This document shows, one piece after another, positions 27,101 through 38,696 of a stretch of 64,000 nucleotides of DNA. Location of the stretch: NCBI GenBank assembly GCA_020747065.1, contig JAGMVK010000014.1, positions 248,001-312,000 of the forward strand, read 5' to 3'. The notes below the pieces were generated by a model. It did no database searches. It saw only the letters and a list, made by a program, of their open reading frames with translations, and was not told where the DNA came from. Position 1 is the stretch's first letter. Every line of letters starts with the position of its first letter. The stretch is from Cadophora sp. MPI-SDFR-AT-0126. Lineage: Eukaryota > Ascomycota > Leotiomycetes > Helotiales > Ploettnerulaceae. A program made the translations under genes and the position numbers.

Positions 27101-27909
27101 GTCAGTAGTTTCCCTTTACCTACGTACTTTTACCTTTAACTGCTACTTATAACCAAAAAAGAACTCTAATCTTTGAAAGCCTTTTCAATCTCTTCTCGGA
27201 GTCACTGTATTACCTTTTCTTTTCCTTCGCTATAGATAAGTGGTATCTTAATATTAAAAATACTTAAAAGTAAGTATACTTTATCTTCCTAGCGAAAAGT
27301 CTTACGATTTACTACTTAAAACAATTGTTCAGTAATACTGAAATCAGATAAAGGCTGCCCTTAAAGGGCCTGAGCTAGAATACCTATTATCTTACAGATA
27401 TATTATTCTAAGGAGGCCTTATTACTTAGTAGCTCCCTGTCTTTATAAAAGAAATCGACTAACGCCGGCGTAATAAGCTTTTATAGAGTCTAGCTTTATT
27501 TAAACTATTTACTTTTTTAAAATATTTATACTTAGTTTTTATTAGACTTATCTACTAAATTATTTTTAAGTTATAAAATATTTAATAAATAAATATAGCA
27601 CTTAGTTATATTCTAATACTAGTAAAATATTAAGTTAATAACTTCTATAAGTTTAGTGCTATTTAACTTATTAATATAGTAGGTATTTACTTAAAAGTAT
27701 TATAAACTATCGTACTTCACTTATTCTTTACAGAACTATATCTTACTATAGCTAACTTTATCTTTACTTATACTTTCTATTAGATCCTTAAAAGTAACCT
27801 CTTTTACTTCTTATTTATACAAAAGTATAGTATACTTCTTAAGTATATCGCCTTCGAAGAACTCGGTCGGGCTGAAATTGCTATCGTTTTTATACTATAG
27901 CAAATGCAT
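24133..27909 (-). pseudogene. HET-NB-ARC-TPR NLR pseudogene with C-terminal ZZ-like zinc finger
   Basis: Reads right to left from ATG at 27,909 (MHLL, then a stop). The HET domain (about 27,909-27,150) includes FFEGDILKKYTIL, EVKEVTFKDLIES and YINKLNSTKLIEVIN. NB-ARC (about 27,100-26,100) has Walker A VILYGLGGISKI (GLGGIGKT expected) and a LIIYDNYDT Walker B block. About ten TPR units with 126-bp spacing (25,750-24,490) follow; each resembles AD-x-GKLVEAERMY...ALEGKEKA. The C-terminal ~110 residues are almost unmutated: CDGC-x12-CTVC-x4-CKSC then a CQRH motif, a ZZ-type zinc-binding pattern, ending at TAG 24,133. Stops are abundant in HET, NB-ARC and TPR, but only one was seen in the zinc-finger part. 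Same orientation as the neighbouring NLR and homologous to it over HET. Confidence 0.85.
24490..25750 (-). repeat. ~10 tetratricopeptide repeats in 126-bp register
   Basis: The TTATTAATTATATTAAGTATT block (minus strand encoding LNIINN, from LNTVNN) recurs every 126 bp at about 24,615, 24,741, 24,867 and so on to 25,623. The spacing encodes 42-residue TPR units of the kinesin-light-chain-like type found in fungal NB-ARC-TPR receptors. Confidence 0.85.
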
Positions 27910-28349
27910 TATTAGACTTACTTCAAGGATCGTAAGGAGAAGGGTTCTTAGTAGCAGTTAAGCCCTCGAGTTAGCATAGATACAAAAGTAAAGACTTCAT
28001 GTCGAGTTAAGGCTAGCGCACTCAGCTAGGCGGCAGCCTCGCGGGTAAGCCCACATGCTATTGCAAGTGTCCCTATTAATTATATAAGCGGAACTACGGC
28101 GAAACTACTAAGGGAAGCGCGGGGTCAGTCCCCCTTAGCTAAGAACTATTAGTTCCGTGGATTAGAAGTACTGAACCGCGGGGCGTTCCTATAATAATTC
28201 ACTCGCTACAGCAGTATAAACCTTATAAGGGCTTCGGATAAAAAAAAAATCAAATCTAAAGCTTAGATAAGGGCTTTTCAAACATGTAAGGGACGATAAG
28301 AGCTAGCTAAAAAGCTATAGTAGAAGACTCGCAATAAAGTATAAATAAA

Positions 28350-28559
28350 GGCTTCTTATGAATTAAGCAAAATTGTAATAATGTAAATATAAAAATCTTT
28401 TCGGTAAGGATTAAATTACTAATAAATAGCTATTTAATATTACTCTTATTTATTTTTGTAAATACATAAGTTAGTGTAGAGTTTGAGATACTCGAAGCCA
28501 AGGTACTATATATTTTTCTCGGCACGCAGGGTTTCTCGGCACGTAGGGATGGACGTTAA
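28350..28559 (+). repeat. ~205-bp repeat copy 5 (orientation A)
   Basis: Starts GGCTTCTTATGAATTAAGC and ends GGCACGTAGGGATGGACG. Strongly transition-mutated. Immediately followed by another copy in direct orientation. Confidence 0.65.
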
Positions 28560-28755
28560 TCGGGCGAGAGAGCGACAATATGAACACAAAATTCTCTTCT
28601 AAAGGTGTCAAATTACTACTAAATAGCTATATAATGCTTCTAATCTTTTATTTTTATAGACTTATAAGCTAGTATGGAGTTGAGAATACGTAAAGTCAAA
28701 GTACCTAATGATTTTCTCGCTACGCAGGGTTTCTCGGCACGTAGGGACGGACGTT
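28560..28755 (+). repeat. ~205-bp repeat copy 6 (orientation A, tandem with copy 5)
   Basis: Begins GGGCGAGAGAGCGACAATATG and ends GGCACGTAGGGACGGACG. It is much less mutated than copy 5, so it gives the best view of the ancestral sequence. Confidence 0.65.
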
Positions 28756-28882
28756 ACCTTGACTTCAAGCATTATAAAATCAGTGCATACTATCTCTTAT
28801 ATTTTCTTTCGAGTTAGATTCCATAGCTACTCACGAATAACCTAGATACTTCCAACTGAAAAAATCACGTTCGCGTCGTCGC
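28754..28882 (-). repeat. ~205-bp repeat copy 7 (orientation B, lacks outer end)
   Basis: TTGACTTCAAGCATTATAAAATC through CACGTTCGCGTCGTCGC matches 18,470-18,600. The CGTCCCTGCG outer end is missing, so it abuts copy 6 tail to tail. Confidence 0.6.
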
Positions 28883-31800
28883 TTCATCTACTAGGCCGGC
28901 TCTGTGATCCTCGTTCACTGAGGTCTTAACTACGTTAACTTAGTTATTCCTTCGTAGTGCTCAAGGCTAATTGTTGGCTTTGCTTACGAAGCCGATTTTG
29001 CGAGCTATTATTGAGTTTCGAGGTAATATTAGTAGCCTTACGATCGCCAGGAATAAATCAGCCGAAGTTTAAAAATTAGATATATTAATTCTAAAATCCT
29101 TTTTTTGAATTAAAAATGCGGAATCCGAGCTTATATTAGTCTTATTTCTTTTACTATAGTCTTAAATAAACCTTAAAGTATCCTAAATTAGATTCACTTG
29201 CTTTTAATATAGAGAACTAAAGAAACATTAAATATCCGCTCTTTAAGATATATTTAAAAACTAGATAACAGCTTCTTAAGCTAGTAATATTAAAAGGGCA
29301 AAGTGAAGAAGTAAATGCTAAGAAAAACTATCTGAGTACATACGTATAATACTATATCCTTCTAATATCGTCTGATAAAAAGTAATATATATTAAAGAAA
29401 ACCTGGAACTATTAATCGAGCTAGCCCAGGTTTGTTTAATTACTACTATGAAAGACTTATATAACTGGAAATTCCTTTCCGAGAAAAAGCATTTCTTTAA
29501 GAAGTAATTGAGTAAATATTTAATTAGGGCTTATATGGAATTATTTCAAGATATTAGGATTTTATTTGAAGTAGTATTAGCTACTAGCAAAATAGTAGAC
29601 TAAGAACCAGATAGCGATAGAAGTATTACTTTCTCTAGGAGAATCCTTAAGCTTAAGAGAGATAAATCAAGGTTAAGTAAAGAGCTTTACGAGTAGAAAA
29701 CTCGTGCAGCGAGTACTAAAAAAGATCTTAAATAATTCAAGTTTACTCTTTATACTCTTAGTTAATAAGATACTTATAAAATAGCGCTTATCAATTATTA
29801 TAAGAATATTATTAAGTTATTATAAGAAGCAATTAGTGCGTTTAAGAATTTAGGGTTTTAATATAAGAGGTGATTAAGTATAGTAAGTTAAGGCCTATAA
29901 GGTAATCATAGTTTTTTTAAAGGTAGATAAGTATTAGAAATATAAGTTAAAGAAATAAATATCCTATTAGAATTATTTATATTACACTATACCTTACCCT
30001 TTTACATACCTCTTATAGCCCTTTTCTAATCGCTAAGTATTTTCTATCTAAAGAACGATTTTAAGTTACTTATAGTTAAGCTTAATTCTTACTTTTAATC
30101 GCTTAATATAGCTATTAACCCTAATTATACTGGAATTAGTTTTATTATTAGTTATATCTGCGACTGTCTTATATTCGGCCTTAGCAATGGAGCAGTCAAG
30201 GGCTTCATCACTATTAAGAAATAAGCTTAAAAAAAAAGATAATATAATATACTAAAAGATAAAGTCATCGAATAACTTATTTAACTTAGAAAGATTAAAG
30301 CTATTTATATTATCTAAGCCCTTATAAAAATCAATAACACTCGAGCAAGTAACTGCGTCATATCTGCCTTTAAGCTTCTTAAAGCTATATAAGATATAAG
30401 ATTAAGGGTTAGCGTAAGGCCAGCTATCCTACTAGTTTGAATCCGCGTTATTATATTTTCACTTTCAAGGAACCTTAATTATACAGTGAAAGCTATATAT
30501 ATTACTTTAGTAGTAGCAAAACAATTACTTATCCTCGAACTTAGCACCTTAATAAAGCAGATATAGGTATAATTCCGTGTTATACTTCTTTTCTATATAT
30601 ACTAAGATATCTATATCTCGACCCTAAGACTGTATTCTCAGCGACAGGAATATAGTTATACCTAAGTAACACGAATAGTATATACGCTTAATAAGGATAC
30701 GATAGTAGGTTATTAATATGTAGATTTTAGAAGAAAGCTGCGAGAGGTATTACTAATAGTACTTATTCTATTAGGGCCCTTAAATATACTATTCTATATA
30801 ATTAAAGTAGTACTTAAGGCTAAACAGTTTTTAGTTTAAGTAATTAGCTCTTTCCTTTCTGCGATATTTATAAATATAGCTAGCTTGATAGCGTTACTTA
30901 TATCTAATCGCGAGTTAGATAAAGTCTATAGTTTGCAAAGGTATACCTTACCTTTTCATATCCTTACTATAAACTAGATATAATCTATTCTATAGTTATT
31001 CACTAAGAAAGTAAAAGACTTTATAATTTCAAGTAATTAACGTGTATATATCTTAGATTACCTTATATATCTTAATCGTAGATAAAGGTAAAGGATTTAA
31101 TATCCTTACTTAAATACAGTTCTATTTAGAAAGGATAAAAAAGAACTAATTACGATCCGTCTTAAGTTTCAGTAAGATTTTACTCTAAGTTAAAATTTTC
31201 CAGTCCCTCTATTTCCTTACTTAAGCTACCTAGTATAAGACTAAAGTCCTGTACTTAAGTCTTTTTAATAGACTTTCTATTACCTTTAAAGCCTTACTAT
31301 TCCCTTTAGCTATAGTCTTTTTTAGCTTTACGACTTTAAGATAATTTCTTAAATTAGCCTTTATAGTAATCGAAAAGAAAGTAGGCGCGCCCTACTTACG
31401 AAATCTCCGAAGGCTCTAGAAGTATTCAATAATACTATAGTCAGCCTCTTTACCAAGAAAAGCGGCTTATTCGTCTATAACTAAGTAATTTGCAATATAG
31501 TTCTATTTAAAGATATATAAATTAGATTACAAAATATACTGCGAATATTCTATAGCCGTATATTACTTTAGAAATATATTAGAAGAGAGAAAAGAATAGA
31601 TTTTTACGTATTAAGATACTACTTACTATTAACCTTCTTCTCAAGGCACTAACGAATCTAGTAGATTAAGACAGGATAGCTTATATAGTCTGTATTATCC
31701 AGAATTAATCTTAATATATATCAAAATATTAATATTAATATTTATATAATTTTTTTATTCACTGCTGTATTATTTTATTAGAAGTTCACTTTATTATCGT

Positions 31801-33000
31801 TAGTAAGGATTTTCTACTACTATAAATTATTTAAGCAATTGTATCTAAAAAGGGCGTTATTATTAAAGACTAGCGGAAGTAGCATTGCTCTATTATTATA
31901 GAAAAGCTAGGAATACTCTTTACTAGTAGTACTAAAACTATAGAATTATTAGTTAACGCAATCGTAATATCTATATAAGTTTATTATACACTATAGTATT
32001 TAGATTGCGATTCCCCTTAATCTATTATTAATTAATCTACTATATTAATTCATAGCTATTACTATTAGTGCGTTATCTTATAATAAGGTGAATATCCTAT
32101 ATAGAAGTTTAAATAAATAGTGAGTAAGAAGTTATTTATAAATATACCTTATATATCAGCCCTTTACTATTAAAGAAAGCACTAATCCTTGCGCTAGTTT
32201 AATAGTAAATATAAAGCAGGAATATAAACTCTACTTAGTCCCTCTTAGAGATATATATAAGATCTTTACGAGTCTAAAGGGTAAGGAGTGTTTAATCTAG
32301 ATCCTCTCTAGTAAAGTTGTATTTTAGTAAGCGTTTATTAACGATATCGCCTTTAAGAAGGAGTACGTATTTACTCTACTATATTCTTTTTCAACTTAAG
32401 ATACTTTAATAGTATAATAGAGAAAGTATATACCTAATAAACTTTAGACCTTTCTTTCTTAATAATTAGTATTCTAATTACTTTCATGAATCCTACTAAG
32501 AAGAATTCCGCTTATAATTTAATTAATTTAGTAGAGGCATACTTCCTAATATATCCTTTACTCTATTTACTATAAAAACAGAGAAAATCTTTAATATCAG
32601 TAATATAAAAAGTATTAATGCCTTTATAAAGAACGCGGTTTCTAGTAGAATCTAAAGTAAGATTATCTTGTATTTCTTCCTCTTCTATCTTACCTTTTTA
32701 TTACCTATCTTTATATAAGAATTATATATCTAAATTCATAGGGAACTTAACTTATATAATATAAAGTTTAAGTATTTAGTCCTAGTCCCTCTTAACCTTA
32801 TTAATATACTTATTAAGGCCCTTAAGACTATCCTTAGCTTTATATACTCTAAGTTAGTAGCTATTTGTTTTTACACGAGCCTAAATCTTAACTAAGATCT
32901 TTTGTTAATATACTTAATAATAGTAATTAAGAGAAGTAAAACTAGGAGGAAAAAGAACTATCCTAGATTTAAATAGTGCCCTTATCTTCCGCCCCGTAAA
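28883..33000. other. AT-rich RIP-degraded DNA, origin not identified
   Basis: No open reading frame of useful length. The base pattern (TA-rich, short G/C islands, dense stops) matches the decayed elements to the left, so this is probably one or more transposons. Minus-strand frames around 32,900-32,500 show long stop-poor segments, with stops where Gln/Trp codons could have been, but I recognise no motif. The pattern ends sharply near 33,000. Confidence 0.5.
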
Positions 33001-35290
33001 AAGATTTTACATTTCCTATTTCTTAAATGTTAGAACAGGGAGTTAGTTTTCATAAGTACTTAGCCGGCTTAGGCCAGGGGGTGATCGCTCACTTAAGGCA
33101 TCACCCGTCGCCTTGGCAAAAGCAGCGTGCTCGGGTGAGCCTCGCGAAATCAATCTGCACAAATTTTGCATACTTGGGTACCAAGGTCAAGCCTTGGTCT
33201 CCGCAAATTTGCGGGGGTGCCTTGCCCTGTCCTGCCATCCCGCCTGTCTAGATGTCTATCGTGATGTTTATCACCGTTATCGCTCCTTGAAAATCGGATC
33301 TGTTCTTCTCTTCTCTTTTTTCTCTTTCCCAGAAACAAATCAACAGTACCCAAAATTTGTTCCTCTGGTAGTGTAGTCACCATCAGCTAAGGTGGCCTAC
33401 TTTACTTGTCCTATTCGCTGGTTGAAGCTTTCTTTTACTCATCCATACCCCTGGCTCTCGTGGACGGTCTCAACAGACCATCATTCTGCTTCTTTCTCTT
33501 TCGCAGCGACGCGTATGCGTTTACGTTACTGTAAAGTACTTCTCTTCCGACGACACACCTAGCAAGACCACAGGACATCTCCAGCCATAGCATCGTTTGG
33601 CGCGGTGTATGGCGCTTGGAGAGACGTCCCTTGACCTTCCCTCCACCCTGTGAGCGTTTCTGTAGTCCAAGAGTCCGCACTGTCTGTATATTTCCTGATT
33701 GGATTGAACGATGATTTGAGATGTTTATTTGATTTATTTGCTCACAAACTTTCGCTCCATCTTAACAGGCAGTCCATCCTCGTTTCAACTTCGTCGTTTG
33801 AAACTCAGCGCCAGCTCCTGCTTTGACCGTGTCCTTTTTCCAGAATTGCATTGTAAGCGGCCAAACTTTACTTCGATCCATGATGCACGAGCCCGAGAGC
33901 CAAAGGCTTGGTTGGCAAGGCAGTCCCAAAGCCATGTTTCGGGCTCCCATTACTCATATCATCCATCTTTAGGACAGAGTCTGGAGATCTCTACGATCAG
34001 ATGCGTGTGCTTCCATGCGAATATCTTCATGCCCAAGGTGGGTGGGAATGGGAGCTCGAACAATATTTTTAATATCCTGCGTCGCCAGAGTCGGCAGTTG
34101 AAGATATTGGTCTAGTTATAGTCCTCCGTACGGCTTCTGAGTGTTCTAGCTCTCGCGCTTCGCAACACCGAAGCGGAATTGGTGTTAGATTATCCTCGCA
34201 ACAAGCAGTCTATCACGAGACAGTCGACCGCACTAGAAGCACCACCTATTGGGGTTGACTTCCCAGAGCTAGGAACGACCCAACTCGATGTTTCAACTCA
34301 TAAGCATCCCGCCTGCACATGTTATGGTCTGAGGCTATTCCGTACACAGACAATGTGCGATGATTCTCATTGGCTTCTTCGAAATATATGCTTCAATATA
34401 GGTAAAGTTTATGCTAGGCACATTTGGCAAGACGGGTGTTCCATGGTCCACGTCTCGTTCATCTCTTCGCCGACTTCCGAGTCCTTGATCAGTTTTCTCG
34501 AAGCACCACTTCACTTCTTTCATCGAAAGCGAATCGAAAGCTCTTTGTCTAGAGTCGACCAGGCTCGTGGAAGGCATCTCTAAGACATAGATCCACTCAA
34601 GCTCGGAAGTAACAATCGTCTTGATCTCCTTCGGCATCGACTGCCAGGCTTGGTAACACCTATGTCCCGAATCCTCAACACCAACTGGTTTGGAACTCGC
34701 TATGAAATTCGGCGCCTGGATTTCGTCTGTACTGGTCCCATTTACCTTTGCGTCAAACATCACCGATTATAGGAGTGGTATTCCACAATGCGGGGTATGG
34801 ACGCTTCTTCATTGTGGATATTGAAGCTGACTCCATCTTAGCTCGATTGTCTATCAGCTTGCATTCCTCGAGATCCCAATGGGCCTGTGAATGTCCTTTG
34901 TTTGTGTATGGACGCTTCCATTACCGACAATTCTAACTTGTGTGTCAATGATAAATGTACGAGGTTGGAATCATGGGGTATGTTCTGTTCCAATGTTGTC
35001 GGAATCTGTCAGTAACATCTTCTCAGAGGCGACGAAGCTTACCAACAAGCTCTGCTCTAGAGAAAAAAACTCCCGCCAACCACAGATTCTTTCCACAGTG
35101 GCTTTTGGGGCTCTGGCTTCGATATCTGTCAACGCTCGTCTCTGGTTGCGGTAGGTCACTTTCGAGTCCATCCTTGCCTTTTGCGACATTCGAGCTTTGT
35201 GGCTCGCCTGCCAAGGAATACAAGCAAACATCATTTTTAACATTTTCACAATCATGCATTTACTATGAAGTCGCTTGAGGAATGCGAGCA
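33001..35290. other. Normal-composition DNA without a supported gene
   Basis: Base composition becomes ordinary here. Only short overlapping ORFs are present. The longest is 142 codons on the minus strand (34,763-34,335). It has no motif I recognise and no clear splice partners. It could be a relic or a small hypothetical gene, so I do not call it. Confidence 0.4.
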
Positions 35291-35294
35291 TTGT

Positions 35295-36740
35295 TAACTA
35301 ATTCTTGTGCAATTAGCTGGAGATCGGAAGGCAGGTTCAATAAAGACGATTGGGTTATGATTGTAGTCAACGTCTGTGCTTTCGCCAACTGCAATTCGAC
35401 TTCTGATTCCAACTGTATAGGTCTTACTACTCATATTTTCCACGCTTGGAGCTCTGACGGTGGCAGAGGGGTTTGGTCTCGATGCTTGGGAGTAAGTCAA
35501 ATATTCCTCTGCTATGTTTCTAAGCACTTACTCCGGACCTTTTTATTCCTCATTATATGCTGATTTCAATAACAAATCTAGCGTGAGCAATCTGTCTTTG
35601 GCTCTCGGTGTCAGTGAAAATTTCTAATCCATCGGCTAAGTGCTAAACATAAGCAGTTATTCTTTTGGGATGAGATTTTCTACGTCCTCATTCTTGGTCT
35701 AGGCAAGGTATCGATCCTCACATTCTATTTGAGGATTTTTCCGCATCAAAATTTTTGAAAGACTTGCTATATCATACTTGGATGGGTCATACTGAACACC
35801 ATTGTCTTCACACTTACTGCCTTGTTCCAATGTATACCGATTTCAACCAACTGGAACGGATGGAAAGAGAAAGGAGGGCGAGATAAATGTCTGGACTTGA
35901 ACGCCCAGTCTTTTGCGAGCGCCGCAATCAATATCGCTCAAGATGTTGCCATTTTGCTGCTGCCAATTCCATGGCTGCTCAAACTACAAGTCACTCTGAA
36001 GAAGAAATTGCATGTTTTGTTCATGTTCAGCCTCGGGATATTGTACTGTCACAGCATCCTGCTACCTACGAAATACTGACGGTTCCCAGCATCTGCATAT
36101 GCTCGATCATTCGGATTTTTACGGTGCCAAAATTTACCAATCAGAGTCGCAATCCGACAAGTAAGGGATGATAACGACTATGTACGTAAACAGAACTGAT
36201 ACTTTCCATAGGAGATTTTGTTGATGTCACTTATTGGACCGCCATTGAAACCTGTAAGCTTTTGTCCTCCTCATCATACCATCACAGTTCCGTCCAATCC
36301 GTTGTGTTATTTGATTTCTGCAGAATTATTTTTTCCAGGAAATATGGATAAAAGGCTGACTCAAATGCTCCCATTCGCAGACGCATCAATTGTCGTGCCG
36401 GTAGGTGCTCACCGACTCATTGATATTCCTACAGAGATAGTAGCGGCCTCGTTCATCGGGCCCTGGCTACGACGAAGACTTCATCTGGTCCGAAATTTTT
36501 TCGCTGACACAAAGCTTTAGAACCTTCCCGCTATTCGGTCGTTTCTGTCGCTCAAATTTCCCGGTATATTTGGACTCGACTCTCGCGCGACTGGATACGA
36601 GCGATCACAAGCTGCACCTCCGAATGGAACCGGAGAAAGCATCGAGTTGACTTTGACCGGCAAAGGCCACATCAATACAGAGGCCAGATCGATCAAAGAT
36701 GGGAGCTATTTTAGTAATTCACGAATCGGAACAGCCGTCT
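35295..36740 (+). pseudogene. SAT4/PTH11-like fungal rhodopsin-domain membrane protein, broken
   Basis: Pieces of the fungal rhodopsin-like (PF20684-type, SAT4/PTH11-related) seven-helix family are present in order: KDDWVMIVVNV; EGFGLDAW before a GTAAGT donor (35,490); FFWDEIFYVLILGLGKVSI with LTFYLRIFPHQNF; LGWVILNTIVFTLTALFQCI; QSFASAAINIAQDVAILLLP; GDFVDVTYWTAIET; and a tail LPAIRSFLSLKFPGIFG. A TGA interrupts PHQNF-x-KTCYIILGW near 35,755. A one-base shift near 36,040 separates MFSLGI from VTVTASCYLR. The exon joining TAIET to LPAIRSF is also disrupted by about 250 bp. Probably a decayed gene; sequencing errors or missed introns cannot be excluded. Confidence 0.6.
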
Positions 36741-36796
36741 AGTCTGCATCTTAGGTGGCTTCACGACCTTTCAGGACTTGCCCAAATTGCGCTTAA

Positions 36797-37312
36797 ATGT
36801 GTTTGCAGGCTCGGTATCGAGAAGAACGAATCGAGCCATCAAAAACATATATACTACTAGTTCAAAAGCCGGATGTTTTGTCTTTGCATCTGGAGCGAGG
36901 AGCGATCTTTTTCGGGGTTGAATTGCTCGAGAAGAAATCCTGCTCTATCATTCGTCTGCCAGAAATAGAAGCATTTCTCCGGTATAGCGGCTTTTGGTAT
37001 TTGCCCCAGGAATTGCAGAGTAATATCAGGTCTTCCACCGAAACAATTCGATACTACTTTTCCTCAAAACAGCGCTTACCATGGTCAGGTTTTCCGCAAA
37101 AGTTAGAGAGATCGTGTACAGGTTTAAGCCTAAAAGAGGCTAGGGAGGGTAGCTTCTGGGGGATGTTGAGCCATATAGTGGCATCAACGGAAGAAATTGA
37201 TGCTGAATTTGATGCCACGAAGACCCTACGAAACCCTAGGAAGGAAAACTGCACACTTCCGGGCAATAAGGTTGAAGACGATGGGTTGGAAGATGCTTCT
37301 GGTAAAGAGTGA
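36797..37312 (+). CDS. Uncharacterised 171-codon ORF
   Basis: Open frame beginning MCLQARYREERIEPSK and ending EDASGKE, with a normal amino-acid mix and no transmembrane segment or signal peptide. I recognise no domain. It follows the broken rhodopsin-like gene on the same strand and could be an unrelated relic or a chance ORF. An alternative frame exists on the minus strand. Low confidence that it is expressed. Confidence 0.25.
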   Translation: MCLQARYREERIEPSKTYILLVQKPDVLSLHLERGAIFFGVELLEKKSCSIIRLPEIEAFLRYSGFWYLPQELQSNIRSSTETIRYYFSSKQRLPWSGFPQKLERSCTGLSLKEAREGSFWGMLSHIVASTEEIDAEFDATKTLRNPRKENCTLPGNKVEDDGLEDASGKE

Positions 37313-38294
37313 GTTCCTCTTCACATAGAAAGCTTGAGTGCCCGCGATCTTAACTCTGAAAATCCAGTCGTCAGACATGTTCAATCGGTGATAGCTCGCT
37401 GGCTGTACTGGTTCATTATCAGAATGAAACTCGAGACAAATCACAACCACGGCTTAGAATACTAACCCGTCGAAACCAACAAAGTCAAAGATGGACAAGG
37501 ATTGTCGTTCGGTTTCTCGATGGTAGACACAACCAGCTAGGACAAAAGCAGGAGATACGATGACGGTATTTGGTGCGAAGCCTTTGCCTACAAGGTCGGC
37601 CCCTGTGTAAATTCTTTACCACAAAGATAGTGGTATGGATTTCGTAAGGGATAATGGTAATTCGTAAGGCTGTTGGTACAATTTCAAAACGTCACTGTGC
37701 CTATTCTGGAACCGACGGAGAATTAAAATTAATATCAAAATGGATTAATTCGTATAAGTATTGGAATAAACCCTGACGTGAAGGAGTTGAACTGCAGAAA
37801 GCTATGAATCAAGGTTCCATTTACTTTCACTCACTTTGAGCACCTACTCGAGCCGGTTTCGTCCAGCTCACATCGGGGTTTTGAAATGAGCCCAGAACGA
37901 TAGCTTGTCGGTATATTGTTGCCCACTCTACAATATCTAGCCCTGAATCGCCAATTTGCTGGTCAAGTTGTGGAGAGGAAGATCGTTTGGTGTCGTCAGC
38001 TTTCAGCGAAACTCGCTGCCTTTCTGTTTTGAAGTAAACAAAGAGTGTCTTGGCATGAAAACAGCTCATTCAGGCTAGCTTACTTGCGCAAGGCTGTGTG
38101 GTGGCTTGCTCAATCACTTTTGGCAGCCATTTATGCAACGCGACATCACACACCACTGCACACTCGATCACCAGTAAATTCGTTCTTGCCATCCGCACAC
38201 GCCCCCTCAATCATTCCACTGCCCTGGAGTCGTTGATGAAGGCATATCAAGCCAATTCCCCATATAAACACTGGTACTAATACCAACAAAAGAC
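37313..38294. other. Intergenic, nothing supported
   Basis: Only short ORFs on both strands without recognisable motifs or splice structure. Confidence 0.4.
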
Positions 38295-38696
38295 ATGGTA
38301 GCTGCTTTGGACAGAATCTCGGATCCTCTCGCCACATGGGGCACCTTGGAGTGGGACCAAGTGCTGCAAATGTTGGGCAAGTTGAACGAGCTGGCTATCG
38401 AGACGGGACACGTTGGCAGAGACTTTAATGCAATCAATCAACTTCTAAATGGTCCAAAGTCTTCCAAAATCCCCAGAAAATACCGTGTGGGATCTGTTGA
38501 AGCTGACGAGTTCTCGTAGCTGTCCTTTATCATCCCCAAATTCAAGCTTGTCCGAGAGGTCGAACTTCAATCTGGTGGCGAGGCACGCGTTGGCATGGTT
38601 GCAAGTTTCTTCGACCCTACCATCTTGGCTCTCGAGCGCTCTGTTGAGAATTTTGCTGCAACGAGAACTAAGATGATCGAAAAGTTTCATGGATAA
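38295..38696 (+). pseudogene. Small hypothetical protein gene interrupted by one in-frame TAG
   Basis: MVAALDRISDPLATWGTLEW begins a 74-codon frame ending at TAG 38,517-38,519. The same frame then continues for 58 codons (LSFIIPKFKLVREVELQSGG ... MIEKFHG) to TAA at 38,694-38,696. The second half looks like real protein, so a 134-codon gene with one nonsense change is plausible. The TAG is preceded by GCTGACGAG, resembling a branch site and 3' splice site, but no good donor was found at a suitable distance. Family not recognised. Programmed readthrough is possible but unsupported. Confidence 0.4.

Noticed and set aside
34335..34763. 142-codon minus-strand ORF as a gene
   Set aside because: No recognisable motif, no splice partners and competing ORFs on the other strand; left as unsupported.
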